Source: Mesorhizobium loti
GTDB taxonomy: Bacteria; Pseudomonadota; Alphaproteobacteria; Rhizobiales; Rhizobiaceae
DNA: 64,000 nt
NCBI RefSeq assembly: GCF_003148495.1
Contig: NZ_QGGH01000013.1
Location: 62,001 to 126,000 of the forward strand
Direction of reading: 5' to 3'
The notes under the pieces are model-generated. The model searched no databases. It was not told where the DNA came from and saw nothing but the letters and a program-made list of their open reading frames with translations. Made by a program: the position numbers and the translations under genes. Shown here in pieces: positions 6,662-15,496 of the stretch; within the stretch, counting starts at the first letter, position 1, and the number at the start of each line of letters is the position of its first letter.

Positions 6662-8770
6662 CTATAGTTTGACGCTGGTCTCCCGCGCCCACAGCCGAAG
6701 TTTGCGGCACGCCTCCATGTACGTTCCGGCAGCGTCCCCATCTGTCAAAGAAATGAGGCCTTCATCGGATGCCGGATCGACGCCCGCCTTCGCCAGGAGA
6801 GGAACCGCCGCCGGCGTAAATCCGATGAACTTGCAGTGGGCAAAGGCATCCGCCACGAAATCCCGGGCTGCAGCCTCTCGCGCTAGTAATTCCGCACCTT
6901 CTTCGGTGAGCAGCAGAGCCACGGCGTCAAACAGCACGGAAGGGCCGCCGTCGATCATATGCTTCGCAATTATTTTGGTGCCGTCATCAGCCTGCACACC
7001 GCCCACCTTCAGGGCAATGACCTCCATTGTCGCCCCTTCAATTTCGATCGCCGCCTGCAGCGCTTTGAACAGAGCCGCGTCGGCCCCATTGCTGATCAGT
7101 ACGCCGACCTTGCGGCCCTCGAAGCTATGAGGGCCATTCTCGATGATGCTCAAGGCCGGCGACGGCTCCAGATCCCTTCTCGGTGCCACGGCCGCATCCG
7201 CCGCCTTCGGCAAATCGGTGATTCCGAGCTTGTCGGCGACTGTCGATGCCAAAACTTCGTCGATGCTCAATAGGTGCGCGATCATACGCTCCCGGATAGC
7301 CGGGCTTTCGACCTTGCTAAGCTCAAACGTCAGGGCTTGGGCGATGTGGCGCTGCTCAGGAGGCGTCTGACTGTTGAAGAACTGGCCGGCCTGGCTGTAG
7401 TGGTCAGCGAAGCTCTCTGGGCGCAGCCTGACCTTTTGTCCCGCCTCGCCGTCAGCGAAGGACCGGAAACCACGCTCGGACGATTCGCGCGGTCCCACTC
7501 CAAACGAGTTGGGTTGGTAATTCGCGCGTCCGACTGGATTGCGCATCGCCATATGACCATCCTGCTGAAAATGATGGAACGGGCATTTCGGCGCATTGAT
7601 CGGCAGATGGGTGAAATTGGGACTGCCAAGGCGTTTCAGCTGGGTGTCGAGATAGGAAAAGTTGCGCCCCTGCAGGAGCGGGTCATTGCTGAAATCGATG
7701 CCCGGCGGGACGTTCTGAGTCATGAACGCCACCTGTTCGGTCTCGGCGAAAAAGTTATCCGGCATGCGGTCGAGGACCAGCCGGCCAACGGGTACCGGCG
7801 GCAGGACCTCTTCGGGGATGATCTTGGTGGGGTCGAGAATGTCGAAATCGAAGCTGTCGGCGAATTCCTGGTCGAACAGTTGCAGGCAGAGCTCCCATTG
7901 CGGGAATTGGCCGGCTTGAATGGCGTTCCAGAGATCTCTGCGGTGAAAGTCCGGATCGGCGCCATTAATCTTGACCGCCTCATTCCAGACGACCGATTGC
8001 ATGCCGAGCTTGGGCTTCCAGATGAATTTCACGAATGTGGACTCGTCGGCCGCGTTGACCAGCCGGAAGGTATGGACTCCGAAACCCTGCATGAAACGGA
8101 ACGACCGCGGAATCGCCCGATCAGACATCACCCACATGATCATGTGCATGGATTCAGGCGTCAGGCTGATGAAATCCCAAAAGGTGTCGTGCGCTGACTG
8201 GGCCTGTGGAAACTCCCGATCGGGCTCCGGCTTTACCGCATGGATCACGTCGGGAAACTTGATGGCATCCTGGATGAAGAACACCGGAATATTGTTCCCG
8301 ACAATGTCCCAGTTGCCCTCCTTGGTATACAGCTTCACCGCGAAACCGCGTACGTCGCGAGCCAGGTCGAACGAGCCTTTGCTGCCCGCCACCGTCGAGA
8401 AGCGAACGAACGCCGGCGTCTTTTCACCAGCACGTTGGAAAATGTCGGCACGGGTGTACTTGGCGAGGGAATCGTAAGTCTCGAAAAAGCCGTGGGCACC
8501 GTAGCCGCGGGCGTGCACGACCCGCTCGGGAATGCGCTCGTGGTCGAAATGGAAGATCTTTTCGCGAAAGTGAAAATCCTCGAGGAGCGCCGGTCCGCGC
8601 GCCCCGATTTTCAAGGTATTCTGATCGTCGGCGACCGGGCTTCCCTGCGCCGTCGTCAAAATGACTGTTTTACCTTCCGCCAGTTGGTGCAGCTCTCCAC
8701 CCTGCCCTCGGACAAGGGTTTGGTCGTGGATCGTCGCGGCATTTGGATTGGTAGCTGCTTTACGCGCCAT
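6662..8770 (-). CDS. katE: Large-subunit catalase (HPII/KatE type)
   Basis: A 702-residue monofunctional haem catalase converting hydrogen peroxide to water and oxygen in the cytoplasm. Visible active-site features are V-V-H-A-R-G (catalytic His), I-V-G-N-N-I-P (distal Asn) and R-N-F-S-Y-L-D-T-Q (haem-ligating Tyr). The C-terminal 150 residues form the DJ-1/glutaminase-like domain (G-R-K-V-G-V-L-I-S-N-G-A-D) that marks large catalases. I prefer the ATG at 8770, which has a GGAGG site six bases upstream, over an ATG 14 codons earlier. An EcfG-type promoter lies 41 bases upstream, fitting a stationary-phase/stress catalase. Confidence 0.95.
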   Translation of the reverse strand: MARKAATNPNAATIHDQTLVRGQGGELHQLAEGKTVILTTAQGSPVADDQNTLKIGARGPALLEDFHFREKIFHFDHERIPERVVHARGYGAHGFFETYDSLAKYTRADIFQRAGEKTPAFVRFSTVAGSKGSFDLARDVRGFAVKLYTKEGNWDIVGNNIPVFFIQDAIKFPDVIHAVKPEPDREFPQAQSAHDTFWDFISLTPESMHMIMWVMSDRAIPRSFRFMQGFGVHTFRLVNAADESTFVKFIWKPKLGMQSVVWNEAVKINGADPDFHRRDLWNAIQAGQFPQWELCLQLFDQEFADSFDFDILDPTKIIPEEVLPPVPVGRLVLDRMPDNFFAETEQVAFMTQNVPPGIDFSNDPLLQGRNFSYLDTQLKRLGSPNFTHLPINAPKCPFHHFQQDGHMAMRNPVGRANYQPNSFGVGPRESSERGFRSFADGEAGQKVRLRPESFADHYSQAGQFFNSQTPPEQRHIAQALTFELSKVESPAIRERMIAHLLSIDEVLASTVADKLGITDLPKAADAAVAPRRDLEPSPALSIIENGPHSFEGRKVGVLISNGADAALFKALQAAIEIEGATMEVIALKVGGVQADDGTKIIAKHMIDGGPSVLFDAVALLLTEEGAELLAREAAARDFVADAFAHCKFIGFTPAAVPLLAKAGVDPASDEGLISLTDGDAAGTYMEACRKLRLWARETSVKL

Positions 8771-8810
8771 GCGGTCCTCCTTGGGTTTGCACTGCGGTGA
8801 TCTGCTGAGC

Positions 8811-8835
8811 AACCTGCGGTGGGGCTACAGGTTCC
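8811..8835 (-). promoter_or_regulatory. EcfG-type promoter upstream of katE
   Basis: On the minus strand GGAAC (8831-8835), then 16 bases, then GGTT (8811-8814). The consensus is GGAAC-N16/17-CGTT, so there is one mismatch in the -10. The -35 is embedded in the palindrome GGTTCCATGGAACC. Confidence 0.6.
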
Positions 8836-9019
8836 ATGGAACCAAGAAGCAATTTCGTCGACTAGGCGCATGGAGGAAGTCGACCAGGTGCGTGCGACGA
8901 ACGCGAAAACCCGGGGAGCCACCAAGTCACAAATCAAAGCGATGCGGTCCGGCCGGCGGATTTGCACCATCTTCAGATACGCCTGCGTTGGCGGCGGGCA
9001 GAGGGAAGGGATGCACGGG

Positions 9020-9328
9020 TTACACTTTTGGCCCGCTGCCCTTGGTGGCGGACTCTTGGAATGCTTCACCCAGTTGCAAATGATCGGTTTGCCCACTTCC
9101 GCGAAGGACGCGGCTTTGCCGGGTTAGTGGGGTCTGTTGGGTGCGTGTTGCCTGATGGTTCGACTTATCACCTCTCATACGCTGCGCAGCTTCAATCACG
9201 GCCTTGCGGCCATTGCCGTATTTTAGGATCAAGTCCCACACCAGGTCCGGGGTTAGGCCGTTCTCTCGGGCGAAATTTTCGACCTGATGGTCGTGAATAG
9301 CATCATGGCTGCACTTATCGCCGGCCAA
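9020..9328 (-). CDS. DUF3606-like small protein, TTG start
   Basis: A 102-residue reading frame whose first 55 residues (H-Q-V-E-N-F-A-R-E-N-G-L-T then Y-G-N-G-R-K-A-V-I-E-A-A) match the DUF3606 pattern of a short helical domain ending in a G-N-x-R motif. The chosen TTG at 9328 has GGAGG five bases upstream; the open frame continues to 9472 but with unlikely composition. The C-terminal 45 residues do not look conserved and may be read-through after a frameshift. Function unknown. Confidence 0.5.
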   Translation of the reverse strand: MAGDKCSHDAIHDHQVENFARENGLTPDLVWDLILKYGNGRKAVIEAAQRMRGDKSNHQATRTQQTPLTRQSRVLRGSGQTDHLQLGEAFQESATKGSGPKV

Positions 9329-9930
9329 TTGAACCTCCGTCCGGTCCGGCCTGCGTTGAGCTGCATGGGCCACGTTTGACAGCCTAAAAGGCCGGTGGCT
9401 TTCAAAACAATTTGGAGATTGTGGTACCGACGCACACATTCGAATTAGGTCAAGGTGCGATCGAGCTAACACTTTCGCCCGGTTCCTGACGGTATCGAGC
9501 TTTTCAGTGGGAACGGTTTAACGGCCGTCATGGTACGATTGGAGTAGGCTTCGCAAGCATGGTGCCGACATCTAAAGACTCCGCCCTGTGGATGATTGGT
9601 GGACTTGGGATTTAGCAACGATCCTCAAGAAACTGGTCGGACCGAAGTTCCCTTGCGCAATTCTTGCGAGCGCCTGTGCCCGCGTGTGCCGAAGCAGGAA
9701 CATCTCGAAAAAACCCACCGCTGTGGAGTTGCAAGCAGGTTGCTGCACACGAGGTTTTTACTCTCTCTCCGACGGCATTGTGGGGCGTCACGATCTCTCT
9801 GATCCAGGGCGATGCCAGGGAACCTGAATCGCTGTTCCAAGTTCTTGAAGATGGCAATTACTCATCGCAACGATGCTCCCATCAATTGAAGAAATGATTT
9901 CCCGTAGCACGGCATTTCGCAAGCAAAGAG
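9329..9930. other. Intergenic region before the phospholipase D gene
   Basis: No convincing gene. On the plus strand GGAAC (9819-9823), N16, AGTT (9840-9843) is an imperfect EcfG-like promoter 88 bases before the downstream GTG start. Confidence 0.4.
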
Positions 9931-11271
9931 GTGACTGACGTGCGGTCTTCCGGTCTCCTGGCTCAGCCGGCAAGGGCGAAAACTCGCGAGTCCGGGCGTT
10001 TGCGCAGGGGGGTTATCTACGGAGCAATTGCTGTCATCGCCAGCTTGCTCACGTTGCTAGCCATAAATCTCGTCCCCGAGCCGCGCGTTTTACGATCGAT
10101 CGTACCTCACCGCTTTGACTCCTCGGATCCCCAATTTGCCAAGACCATGGGCAGTTTCTCGCAAGGGCAGATGTTCGGTTCGAACGCGGTGCAAACTTTG
10201 GTCAACGGAGACGAGATTTTTCCTTCTATGCTGCAGGCGATTAGAGCGGCTCATACAACCATCGATATGGAAACGTACATCTACTGGTCAGGTGCTGTCG
10301 GCTATGAGTTCGCGACTTCCCTGGCGGCCAAAGCGAGAGATGGCGTGGAGGTCCGCGTTCTGGTTGACTGGGTCGGCAGCCTTCCGTTCGATGAGGACCT
10401 GATCCAGATCATGACAAGAGCTGGGGTCACGTTCGAGCGATATCGACCCATCCACTGGTATACGCTTGACCGGTTCAACAATCGGACCCACCGCAAGCTG
10501 CTGATCGTGGATGGACACGTCGCATTCACCGGGGGTGTCGGCATTGCCGACAACTGGCGCGGAAACGCCCGCAACCCGGATGAATGGCGCGACACGCACT
10601 ATCGAATTGAAGGAACGGCGGTGTCAGCCTTCCAAGCAGCGTTCGCGCAAAACTGGCTAGAGACCACAGGGGAGACTTTGCAGGGTGAAAAGTTCTATCC
10701 TGGACCCGAACCAGCAGGAGAGCTGGATGCGCAGCTGATCCTATCTTCGCAGCCGAATGGCTCGGAGGACATGGAGCTGATGATGTTGACAGCCATGGCT
10801 GCTGCCAAAAAGCATTTGCGCATCGGGATGGCATACTTCGTGCCGGACGACGTCGCACTCCAGCAGATCTTGGACTCTAGGAAACGCGGCGTATCTGTTG
10901 ATGTCATCGTGCCCAATTCGCTGACGGACGTGCCGCTGACTCGAAAGAGCTCGCGCTACTTCTGGGGTTCATTGCTCCAGGCCGGCGTTCGGATATTTGA
11001 GTTTCAGCCCACCATGTACCATCCCAAACTCTTGATCGTTGACGATGTCTGGTCGAGCTTTGGCTCAGCCAATTTGGACGAACGCTCCCTACGTCTGAAC
11101 GACGAAGCCACGCTGAATGTTTACGGCAAGGATTTCGCAAAGACGCAGATCGACTTGTTCAACCAGGATCTGCAGCGATCCAGGCAGATCAGTCTGGAAG
11201 AATGGCAGGCCCGTCCGTTGCGCGAGAAGGTCGCGGACTGGTTTGCCAGCCAGCTGAGGTCGCAGCTTTAA
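9931..11271 (+). CDS. Cardiolipin synthase-like phospholipase D protein
   Basis: A 446-residue membrane-anchored member of the phospholipase D superfamily. One TM helix lies at about residues 28-50. Two HxKxxxxD motifs are intact: H-R-K-L-L-I-V-D-G and H-P-K-L-L-I-V-D-D, the second followed by the expected S-A-N-L-D-E-R-S. The spacing fits bacterial cardiolipin synthases, which make cardiolipin from phosphatidylglycerol, though other PLD-type transferases share these motifs. Translation probably starts at GTG 9931 behind AAAGAG. It stands alone. Confidence 0.85.
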   Translation: MTDVRSSGLLAQPARAKTRESGRLRRGVIYGAIAVIASLLTLLAINLVPEPRVLRSIVPHRFDSSDPQFAKTMGSFSQGQMFGSNAVQTLVNGDEIFPSMLQAIRAAHTTIDMETYIYWSGAVGYEFATSLAAKARDGVEVRVLVDWVGSLPFDEDLIQIMTRAGVTFERYRPIHWYTLDRFNNRTHRKLLIVDGHVAFTGGVGIADNWRGNARNPDEWRDTHYRIEGTAVSAFQAAFAQNWLETTGETLQGEKFYPGPEPAGELDAQLILSSQPNGSEDMELMMLTAMAAAKKHLRIGMAYFVPDDVALQQILDSRKRGVSVDVIVPNSLTDVPLTRKSSRYFWGSLLQAGVRIFEFQPTMYHPKLLIVDDVWSSFGSANLDERSLRLNDEATLNVYGKDFAKTQIDLFNQDLQRSRQISLEEWQARPLREKVADWFASQLRSQL

Positions 11272-11296
11272 CCGGGCGCTTGCGCGGGTGCGCACG

Positions 11297-11599
11297 CTAG
11301 GTGATCTCGCAATAGAAATCGCAGATTAGATCGGCGACTTTTACAGCTTCGAAATCAGTCATGTGCGCCGCGTTCTCGGTAGCGACCGTCTCCAAGTCAT
11401 CCTGATCAACCGCCAGAAGGTCCAGCAATTTTGCAAATTTGATTTTGAGTTCACGGTCACCGTCGAATTCATCGATCGTGACGTTCAGAATGTTTACGTT
11501 CGCCTCAATCAGCCTCGCTTGAATGCTATCCTCGGAGGCTGCCAGCGCCCGGATTGCACCGAAGAAGTGTTCACGGGCATTGGTATAATTGTCGTCCAT
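11297..11599 (-). CDS. Small acidic hypothetical protein
   Basis: A 100-residue protein starting at an ATG with AGAGG seven to eight bases upstream. It is acidic and predicted mostly helical (repeated Asp/Glu runs such as D-Q-D-D-L-E-T-V). A single C-D-F-Y-C-E pattern lies near the C-terminus. I do not recognise a family. Its codon use matches the coding style of the window, and the start-site context supports it. Confidence 0.6.
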   Translation of the reverse strand: MDDNYTNAREHFFGAIRALAASEDSIQARLIEANVNILNVTIDEFDGDRELKIKFAKLLDLLAVDQDDLETVATENAAHMTDFEAVKVADLICDFYCEIT

Positions 11600-11857
11600 T
11601 TTGGTACCTCTATGGGCAAAAGCGCGCCCTGGACGCGGGTGCGAACGGCGACGTACGCCTTTCACAGGGCAGGTGTCAACGACCCGTCTATGCACGCGTG
11701 TCATACAGGAAATGAAGCGGGACTTTACGATCCTACACGGGAAGCAGTTGCCGTAGGTGCAGTAAAGCTTGTGGTGCACTGCAATCAGTAACATCTATTC
11801 ATAAATTTGGCACGTTTGTTGTTTATAACGAATTTAGGGATGGCGGGGGCCGAAGTA

Positions 11858-12061
11858 ATGTATCGAAATGATGAAGAACTGTGCAATTGGGCGAGCACAC
11901 GGGGCATCGCGATCTACCAACGCTCAAAGACTGTATGGATCGCGTCAGGTGGGTACAGGGGCCATGATTTTGAAGTTAAGGCACGTTCTCCATCGATTGC
12001 GCTCGCATTGTGGCTTGAGGCTGCTCAGTACAGAGGTTCAAGGTCTTATAGCGCTCCATGA
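11858..12061 (+). CDS. Small hypothetical protein
   Basis: A 67-residue ORF (M-Y-R-N-D-E-E-L-C-N-W-A...), with a G-rich run eight bases before the ATG; an in-frame ATG at 11840 would add six residues. The Trp-rich sequence and the I-A-L-A-L-W-L-E-A-A motif near residues 45-55 look protein-like. No family recognised. Confidence 0.45.
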   Translation: MYRNDEELCNWASTRGIAIYQRSKTVWIASGGYRGHDFEVKARSPSIALALWLEAAQYRGSRSYSAP

Positions 12062-12384
12062 CCTTGGCACTGATAAGTTCTTTCAGCGAGGAGGATTACG
12101 CGGCGCTAGAGGCTTGGCGATTTGGAAGAGGCGGATGCCCAGCCGGGCAGCGGCGGTGCGCGAATTCCTTTCGTCTTGGGTTGGAATCCGTCGACTATTT
12201 GGAAGCGTCCCCCAATCTTAGGGGCTCGGATCAGTAGAGCAAGTCTGCGTACCGATAAGCGAAGACGCGCCCGCTGGCCTCGTCGGTCACCTCAAGGAAG
12301 TAGTCTCCCGTCCGGTGGAGCATCAAAGGTCGGCGTCTTGCCTCTTCCGCTGCACGGAAAGAGGTTGATGCCTCTGCGCGATAC
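12062..12384. other. No convincing gene
   Basis: Open frames here are short and basic with no supported start. Nothing else recognised. Confidence 0.4.
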
Positions 12385-12609
12385 TCACGCGGCATCGGCC
12401 CTCGCCACAGAACCCGTGCTCAGAAGCTTGGCGTATTTGTCGAACAATGCCAATTTATTGGAGTAGGTGAGGTGCGTGACGTGATGGCAACCGTCGCAAC
12501 GATGTTGAGCGGCAGACTTAAACCAGCGCCCAGGCTTTACGAAGCCACATCCGCATTCCGAGCATCGGAATTCCATCTCGACTAAGTTTAGGCTCTGAGA
12601 GAGAGGCAT
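12385..12609 (-). CDS. Small zinc-ribbon protein (paralogue of the protein at 19536-19916)
   Basis: A 74-residue protein with two Cys pairs, C-S-E-C at about residues 16-19 and C-D-G-C at 38-41, forming a likely zinc ribbon. It aligns with the product at 19536-19916: M-P-L-S start, M-E-F-x-C-x-x-C, W-x-x-x-x-x-x-x-R-C-D-x-C, K-L-x-x-F-x-x-Y. It follows the 63-residue gene upstream by eight bases and has GGAG before its ATG, so both are probably one transcript. Role unknown. Confidence 0.65.
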   Translation of the reverse strand: MPLSQSLNLVEMEFRCSECGCGFVKPGRWFKSAAQHRCDGCHHVTHLTYSNKLALFDKYAKLLSTGSVARADAA

Positions 12610-12617
12610 CGCGTCTC

Positions 12618-12809
12618 CTACAGCCGCTTGAACTCGGCGAGACCTAGCCGGATCCGCTGGCCTTCCGCGTAGGACAGGGCGAATGATTCCAGATCAAATG
12701 AGCGGGTGATTTCTTCGTCGTCGCCAACTATGCGGACGAACCACTCTCCGCAGGCTTCGATCACTTCAACGCAAGGCGGAACCTTGCCGTTCGGGTGCAC
12801 GCTGTCCAT
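12618..12809 (-). CDS. 63-residue conserved protein, copy A (paralogue at 25785-25976)
   Basis: A 63-residue protein beginning M-D-S-V and sharing most residues with the product at 25785-25976, including V-I-E-A-C-G-E-W-F-V-R-I-V (M at position one in the other copy) and Y-A-E-G-Q-R-I-R-L. A GGGGAGG ribosome-binding site precedes the ATG in both copies, and about 85 bases upstream are also alike. No known family or function. It is first in a two-gene unit with the zinc-ribbon protein. Confidence 0.75.
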   Translation of the reverse strand: MDSVHPNGKVPPCVEVIEACGEWFVRIVGDDEEITRSFDLESFALSYAEGQRIRLGLAEFKRL

Positions 12810-12894
12810 CGTAGCCTCCCCTTAAAGCGGAATTTTAACTCCGCCAGGATCAGGCCGGCAAGCCTTGGTAAGATGCGTACATTGCCTAGGAACC
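12810..12894 (-). promoter_or_regulatory. Upstream sequence conserved with the leader at 25702-25784
   Basis: Read on the minus strand, this 85-base stretch matches the leader of the paralogous gene in blocks: GGTTC, GCAATGTACG, GGCCTGATCCTG, and AGGGGAGGCT next to the start. Conservation outside the coding part suggests a shared promoter or leader RNA element, or a recent duplication. Confidence 0.5.
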
Positions 12895-13028
12895 GGCCGA
12901 CGCCTGATGGTATTTTGTGCATCAGTGGGAACCCAACACCCCGCGAGTCCCGAAATCCCTAGGGCGCCCGCCGCCGCCGTGAATGGGGCGGCGGGATCAC
13001 GTCCGGGCCGCAGGAAAGGAAGCACTAG

Positions 13029-13210
13029 CTAATCCTGCAGCAGGAGGCGAGGCTTGTGCTTCGTCTCTTCATGCCAGATGACTTGGCGCAGATCGCGCAT
13101 GTCGACCATCTGCCCGCAACTGGGACAATTGTAGAAATGGTCGCGCTCGTCGGATACCGGCCATGCAGCTTGCCAGGGATCGGCGGGCCAAGATCTGATT
13201 GTTTCATCAT
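13029..13210 (-). pseudogene. Frameshifted small zinc-ribbon gene (paralogue at 20072-20274)
   Basis: The N-terminal part (M-M-K-Q-S-D-L-G-P-P-I-P-G-K-L-H-G) is in one frame and the C-terminal part (D-H-F-Y-N-C-P-S-C-G-Q-M-V-D) in another; the related locus at 20072-20274 shows that they belong to one protein. The frame changes between about 13140 and 13160. The start overlaps the end of the DUF3606 gene, a typical operon arrangement. It is either a true pseudogene or contains an assembly indel. Confidence 0.6.
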
Positions 13211-13394
13211 CGGCTGCCCAGTGCCTTTGCCTCACGCTCCAGCGAATCACGGTCGTTGCCGTGCTTTCTCATAAGTTCCCGCACTTTAGGAATCGTAAGT
13301 TGGAACTTGCTGGCCAAATAGCCACCTCGTATTCTTGGTCGCCTGCTACGCGGTCGCGGTCACGAAAATCACGCTTGCTCTTGTCGTCTGCCAT
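13207..13394 (-). pseudogene. Frameshifted DUF3606 gene
   Basis: Starts M-A-D-D-K-S-K-R-D-F-R-D-R-D-R-V-A, the hallmark N-terminus of DUF3606 proteins, behind CAGGAG. After E-Y-E-V-A the reading frame must slip by one base to continue Y-L-A-S-K-F-Q and V-R-E-L-M-R-K-H-G-N-D-R, ending at a TGA that overlaps the next start. One base appears to be missing near 13320. Apart from that the gene looks normal. Confidence 0.7.
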
Positions 13395-13417
13395 TGTCGG
13401 TTGCTCCTGGCGAAAAC

Positions 13418-13442
13418 AACATCGAAGATCACACCGGGTTCC
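13418..13442 (-). promoter_or_regulatory. Possible EcfG-type promoter of the DUF3606/zinc-ribbon pair
   Basis: Minus strand GGAAC (13438-13442), N16, TGTT (13418-13421), one mismatch to CGTT. It lies 24 bases before the ATG, the same geometry as the better sites in this window. Confidence 0.4.
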
Positions 13443-13461
13443 ATTCGTTAGTCCCGAACAT

Positions 13462-13683
13462 TCACTCGCGGACGTCGTGGAGAGGTTTGCGATAGCATCG
13501 ACAATCCATAGTCACAAGTCCGCCTCCGTCGATCCGGACCGTTACCTTCTCGTCTTCCTCATCGACGCGCGTTGCAAAACCGCTGATATCGACCTTCTGT
13601 CCGGCCTTCGCCTTCTTCGCCGTGTCGATGGCAAGGGGAAAATTGTAGGAGGGAATGCTAACGCTCGACACGCCGTCGTCCAT
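13462..13683 (-). CDS. Hypothetical protein, possibly 5'-truncated
   Basis: A 73-residue frame (ATG 13683; GTG 13686 also possible) with a beta-rich middle (V-D-I-S-G-F-A-T-R-V and K-V-T-V-R-I-D-G-G-G-L-V-T) that looks like a small beta-barrel. Codons upstream of the ATG remain protein-like (G-D-E-I-T-L-T-A-T-V-L-K-V) up to a stop near 13738. That is close to where the ligase relic on the other strand begins, so the 5' end may have been lost. No family recognised. Confidence 0.5.
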   Translation of the reverse strand: MDDGVSSVSIPSYNFPLAIDTAKKAKAGQKVDISGFATRVDEEDEKVTVRIDGGGLVTMDCRCYRKPLHDVRE

Positions 13684-13744
13684 CACTTTCAGGACGGTGG
13701 CCGTCAGGGTGATCTCGTCGCCAACTCTCGGACCTCACGCCATT

Positions 13745-14103
13745 TTGTCGCTCGCTGCACCGGTATGGTGTCGAAACGGCGCGACAGCAGATATCGCAGC
13801 GGCCCATCGACCAGCCGGCTAAAGGCGAAATGCTACTCTGTGAACGAAGCGGGCAAGCCGGCCTTCGCTTTGATGGCAGAGCGGGGCACAGGACGCTATG
13901 TCGGGTCGGCGTTCATCGCCATGAACCGGGAAATGCGCGAACGGTTGTGGAAGCGTGTCCAGGACCATGCAGGGACGGCGCCGAAGGGCATGAAGCGGGC
14001 GGCGACGCAGTGGGTCAAGCTGGGCATCATCGGCCGCGTGAAGCACTTGCGCGGCGAGGAGGATTTGCAGCACGCTTCACTGCAGGACTTTCGTGGGGAA
14101 TGA
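13745..14103 (+). pseudogene. ATP-dependent DNA ligase relic (C-terminal part)
   Basis: The frame carries G-M-V-S-K-R-R-D-S-R-Y-R-S-G-P-S, typical of ligase motif IV and after, a K-A-K-C like motif V, and an OB-domain end with Y-V-G-S-A-F-I, W-V-K-L-G-I-I-G-R-V and L-R-G-E-E-D-L-Q-H-A-S-L. The N-terminal adenylation part with the KxDG lysine is missing, and residues between the K-C-Y-S and the V-N-E-A-G-K-P-A region seem deleted. The longer open frame upstream (from 13261) has no ligase-like sequence. It is distinct from the intact ligases at 32960-36630. Confidence 0.65.
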
Positions 14104-14219
14104 GGATGACCAGTCTGTCGGTCGGCTCCGCTTCGGAGAGAACGGTTGACAGTTTTCGAACTTGAGCGCCGAGTCCCCTGCGCGAATTATCGCACGACTG
14201 CTCAAAGGGAGGACCGTAC

Positions 14220-14657
14220 ATGGAACGCCTTAATCGCAGATCAGCCCTTAAATTTGGTCTCGCCGCGACCGCCGCGACCCCCGTATTTTTATTAGCAGCG
14301 CCGGCGGAGGCGGCAGCGCCCAGCTATAGCGCTACCGATGGCATGGACATGGGGCACGGGCGACGGATGGTGGAAGTCGGGGAACAGGAGTCACAGATCG
14401 GTGCTTATAAGAGCATCAAGATAATCGATGTGATTTACCAACCTGGAGCTTCGGATCCGGACGACCAGCCCATGATGGACATGGACATGATCTGCCACAT
14501 CATTGCCGGGGAGTTCAAAATCGAGAAGAAAGGAATTCCGGCCTATACCGTCAAAGATGGCGGCATCTACAGCTGCGGCAAGGGAAAGTCAGATAAAGCC
14601 ACCAACATCAGCAAGGTGGTTGGCATCCATCGAATTGCACTCTTGATCCCAGCTTAA
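14220..14657 (+). CDS. Tat-exported cupin-like protein
   Basis: A 145-residue protein with a twin-arginine signal (N-R-R-S-A-L-K-F-G, residues 5-13), hydrophobic core and cleavage near A-E-A-A-A. The mature part has a single cupin-like fold pattern: H-I-I-A-G-E-F-K-I and G-G-I-Y-S-C-G-K-G, with Met/Asp-rich segments (M-D-M-G-H-G; M-M-D-M-D-M) that could bind metal. GGGAGG precedes the ATG at ten bases. Periplasmic location is likely; function unknown. Confidence 0.75.
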   Translation: MERLNRRSALKFGLAATAATPVFLLAAPAEAAAPSYSATDGMDMGHGRRMVEVGEQESQIGAYKSIKIIDVIYQPGASDPDDQPMMDMDMICHIIAGEFKIEKKGIPAYTVKDGGIYSCGKGKSDKATNISKVVGIHRIALLIPA

Positions 14658-14870
14658 GGTCTGCAACGGGGCATTCGCCACTGCCGGCGACTTTGTTGCC
14701 GAGCCGTTCGTGTGGCGGTGGCACGCTGCCACACGGCGGGCGTTATATGCTGCGCAAGATGCAACTGTGCATTATGAAGCCTGGCTGCCCAAATAGCCCT
14801 TGCCACCGAGATCGAGGCGAGGAATGTAATCCTCCCGTTGCGGCGATTCCTCAACCAAGGAGTTCGCCAA

Positions 14871-15126
14871 ATGGTCAGATCAAAACCGTCAAAGCAATTA
14901 TCCCAGGCTGAAATCGAGGGCTTTCTGGTGGCAGCGGAAGCGCTGCACCTAAGCATCATCAAGCCGTTCATATCGCTGCATTGCGACCACTACCGGCAGA
15001 CGCGCCCCTTGCATGAGATGCTGTTGAAAAGCCGTGCGGGATGTCACCGGGCAGGAAGTCGAGTTCATCCCGTTGAACACCACAGGACCGGTTAGGCCGC
15101 CTCCCGGGCGGGTAGGCGCTGACTAA
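14871..15126 (+). pseudogene. Frameshifted small conserved hypothetical gene
   Basis: Starts behind AAGGAG with M-V-R-S-K-P-S-K-Q-L-S-Q-A-E-I-E. After L-H-E-M-L-L-K the protein-like sequence continues in another frame as A-V-R-D-V-T-G-Q-E-V-E-F-I-P-L, ending at the TAA at 15124. The shift falls at the AAAA run near 15028, so removing one A would restore it. A pseudogene or a homopolymer error. No function known. Confidence 0.55.
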
Positions 15127-15215
15127 GGGACTTCGGTCTTAGTTGAGCGATAGCTAACGAAACCCTATCCTGGTCAGAACGATTCGCTCGGTGCCCGCCC
15201 ATCCGAAGGCAGCCC

Positions 15216-15446
15216 ATGAAGAATTACCGCGTTGAGGAAATGGACGGGGAATCCATTGTTTCGACGTTCGACGCAAAGGGTCGCACGCCTTTCGAGGCAG
15301 CAGAGGCAGCGTTAGGACAGAAGGTTACGCTGCGAGGCGCTTGCTGCAAGTGGATCCGCGTCACTGACCTTGTTGTGACGCTGCCAACCCGATTTCGACC
15401 TCGCTATTTTGAATTCAGACGTAGAGAAAGCGCTCTGACCGGCTAG
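15216..15446 (+). CDS. Small conserved protein, paralogue of 20271-20465
   Basis: A 76-residue protein. Y-R-V-E-E-M-D-G-E-S at residues 4-13, K-V-T-L-R-G and W-I-R-V-T-D match the product at 20271-20465 (Y-H-V-E-E-M-D-G-D-S, E-V-T-L-R, W-I-R-V-T-D), so the two are diverged copies. The beta-rich core suggests a small compact fold. Function unknown. Confidence 0.65.
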   Translation: MKNYRVEEMDGESIVSTFDAKGRTPFEAAEAALGQKVTLRGACCKWIRVTDLVVTLPTRFRPRYFEFRRRESALTG

Positions 15447-15450
15447 CTCC

Positions 15451-15475
15451 GGAACGTTTCCCCTTCGAGACCGTT
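15451..15475 (+). promoter_or_regulatory. EcfG promoter for the DUF3606-like gene
   Basis: GGAAC (15451-15455), 16 bases, CGTT (15472-15475): a perfect match to the general-stress sigma factor consensus, 21 bases before the GTG start. Confidence 0.75.
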
Positions 15476-15496
15476 CGGTCGGGTGGGGAACAATCT

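Noticed and set aside
6381..8197. Long plus-strand open frames opposite katE
   Set aside because: Antisense shadows of a clear catalase gene; Ser/Arg-rich, no family features and no start signals.
13261..13744. N-terminal half of the long frame that ends in the ligase relic
   Set aside because: Composition is not protein-like, and it runs opposite two minus-strand small genes.
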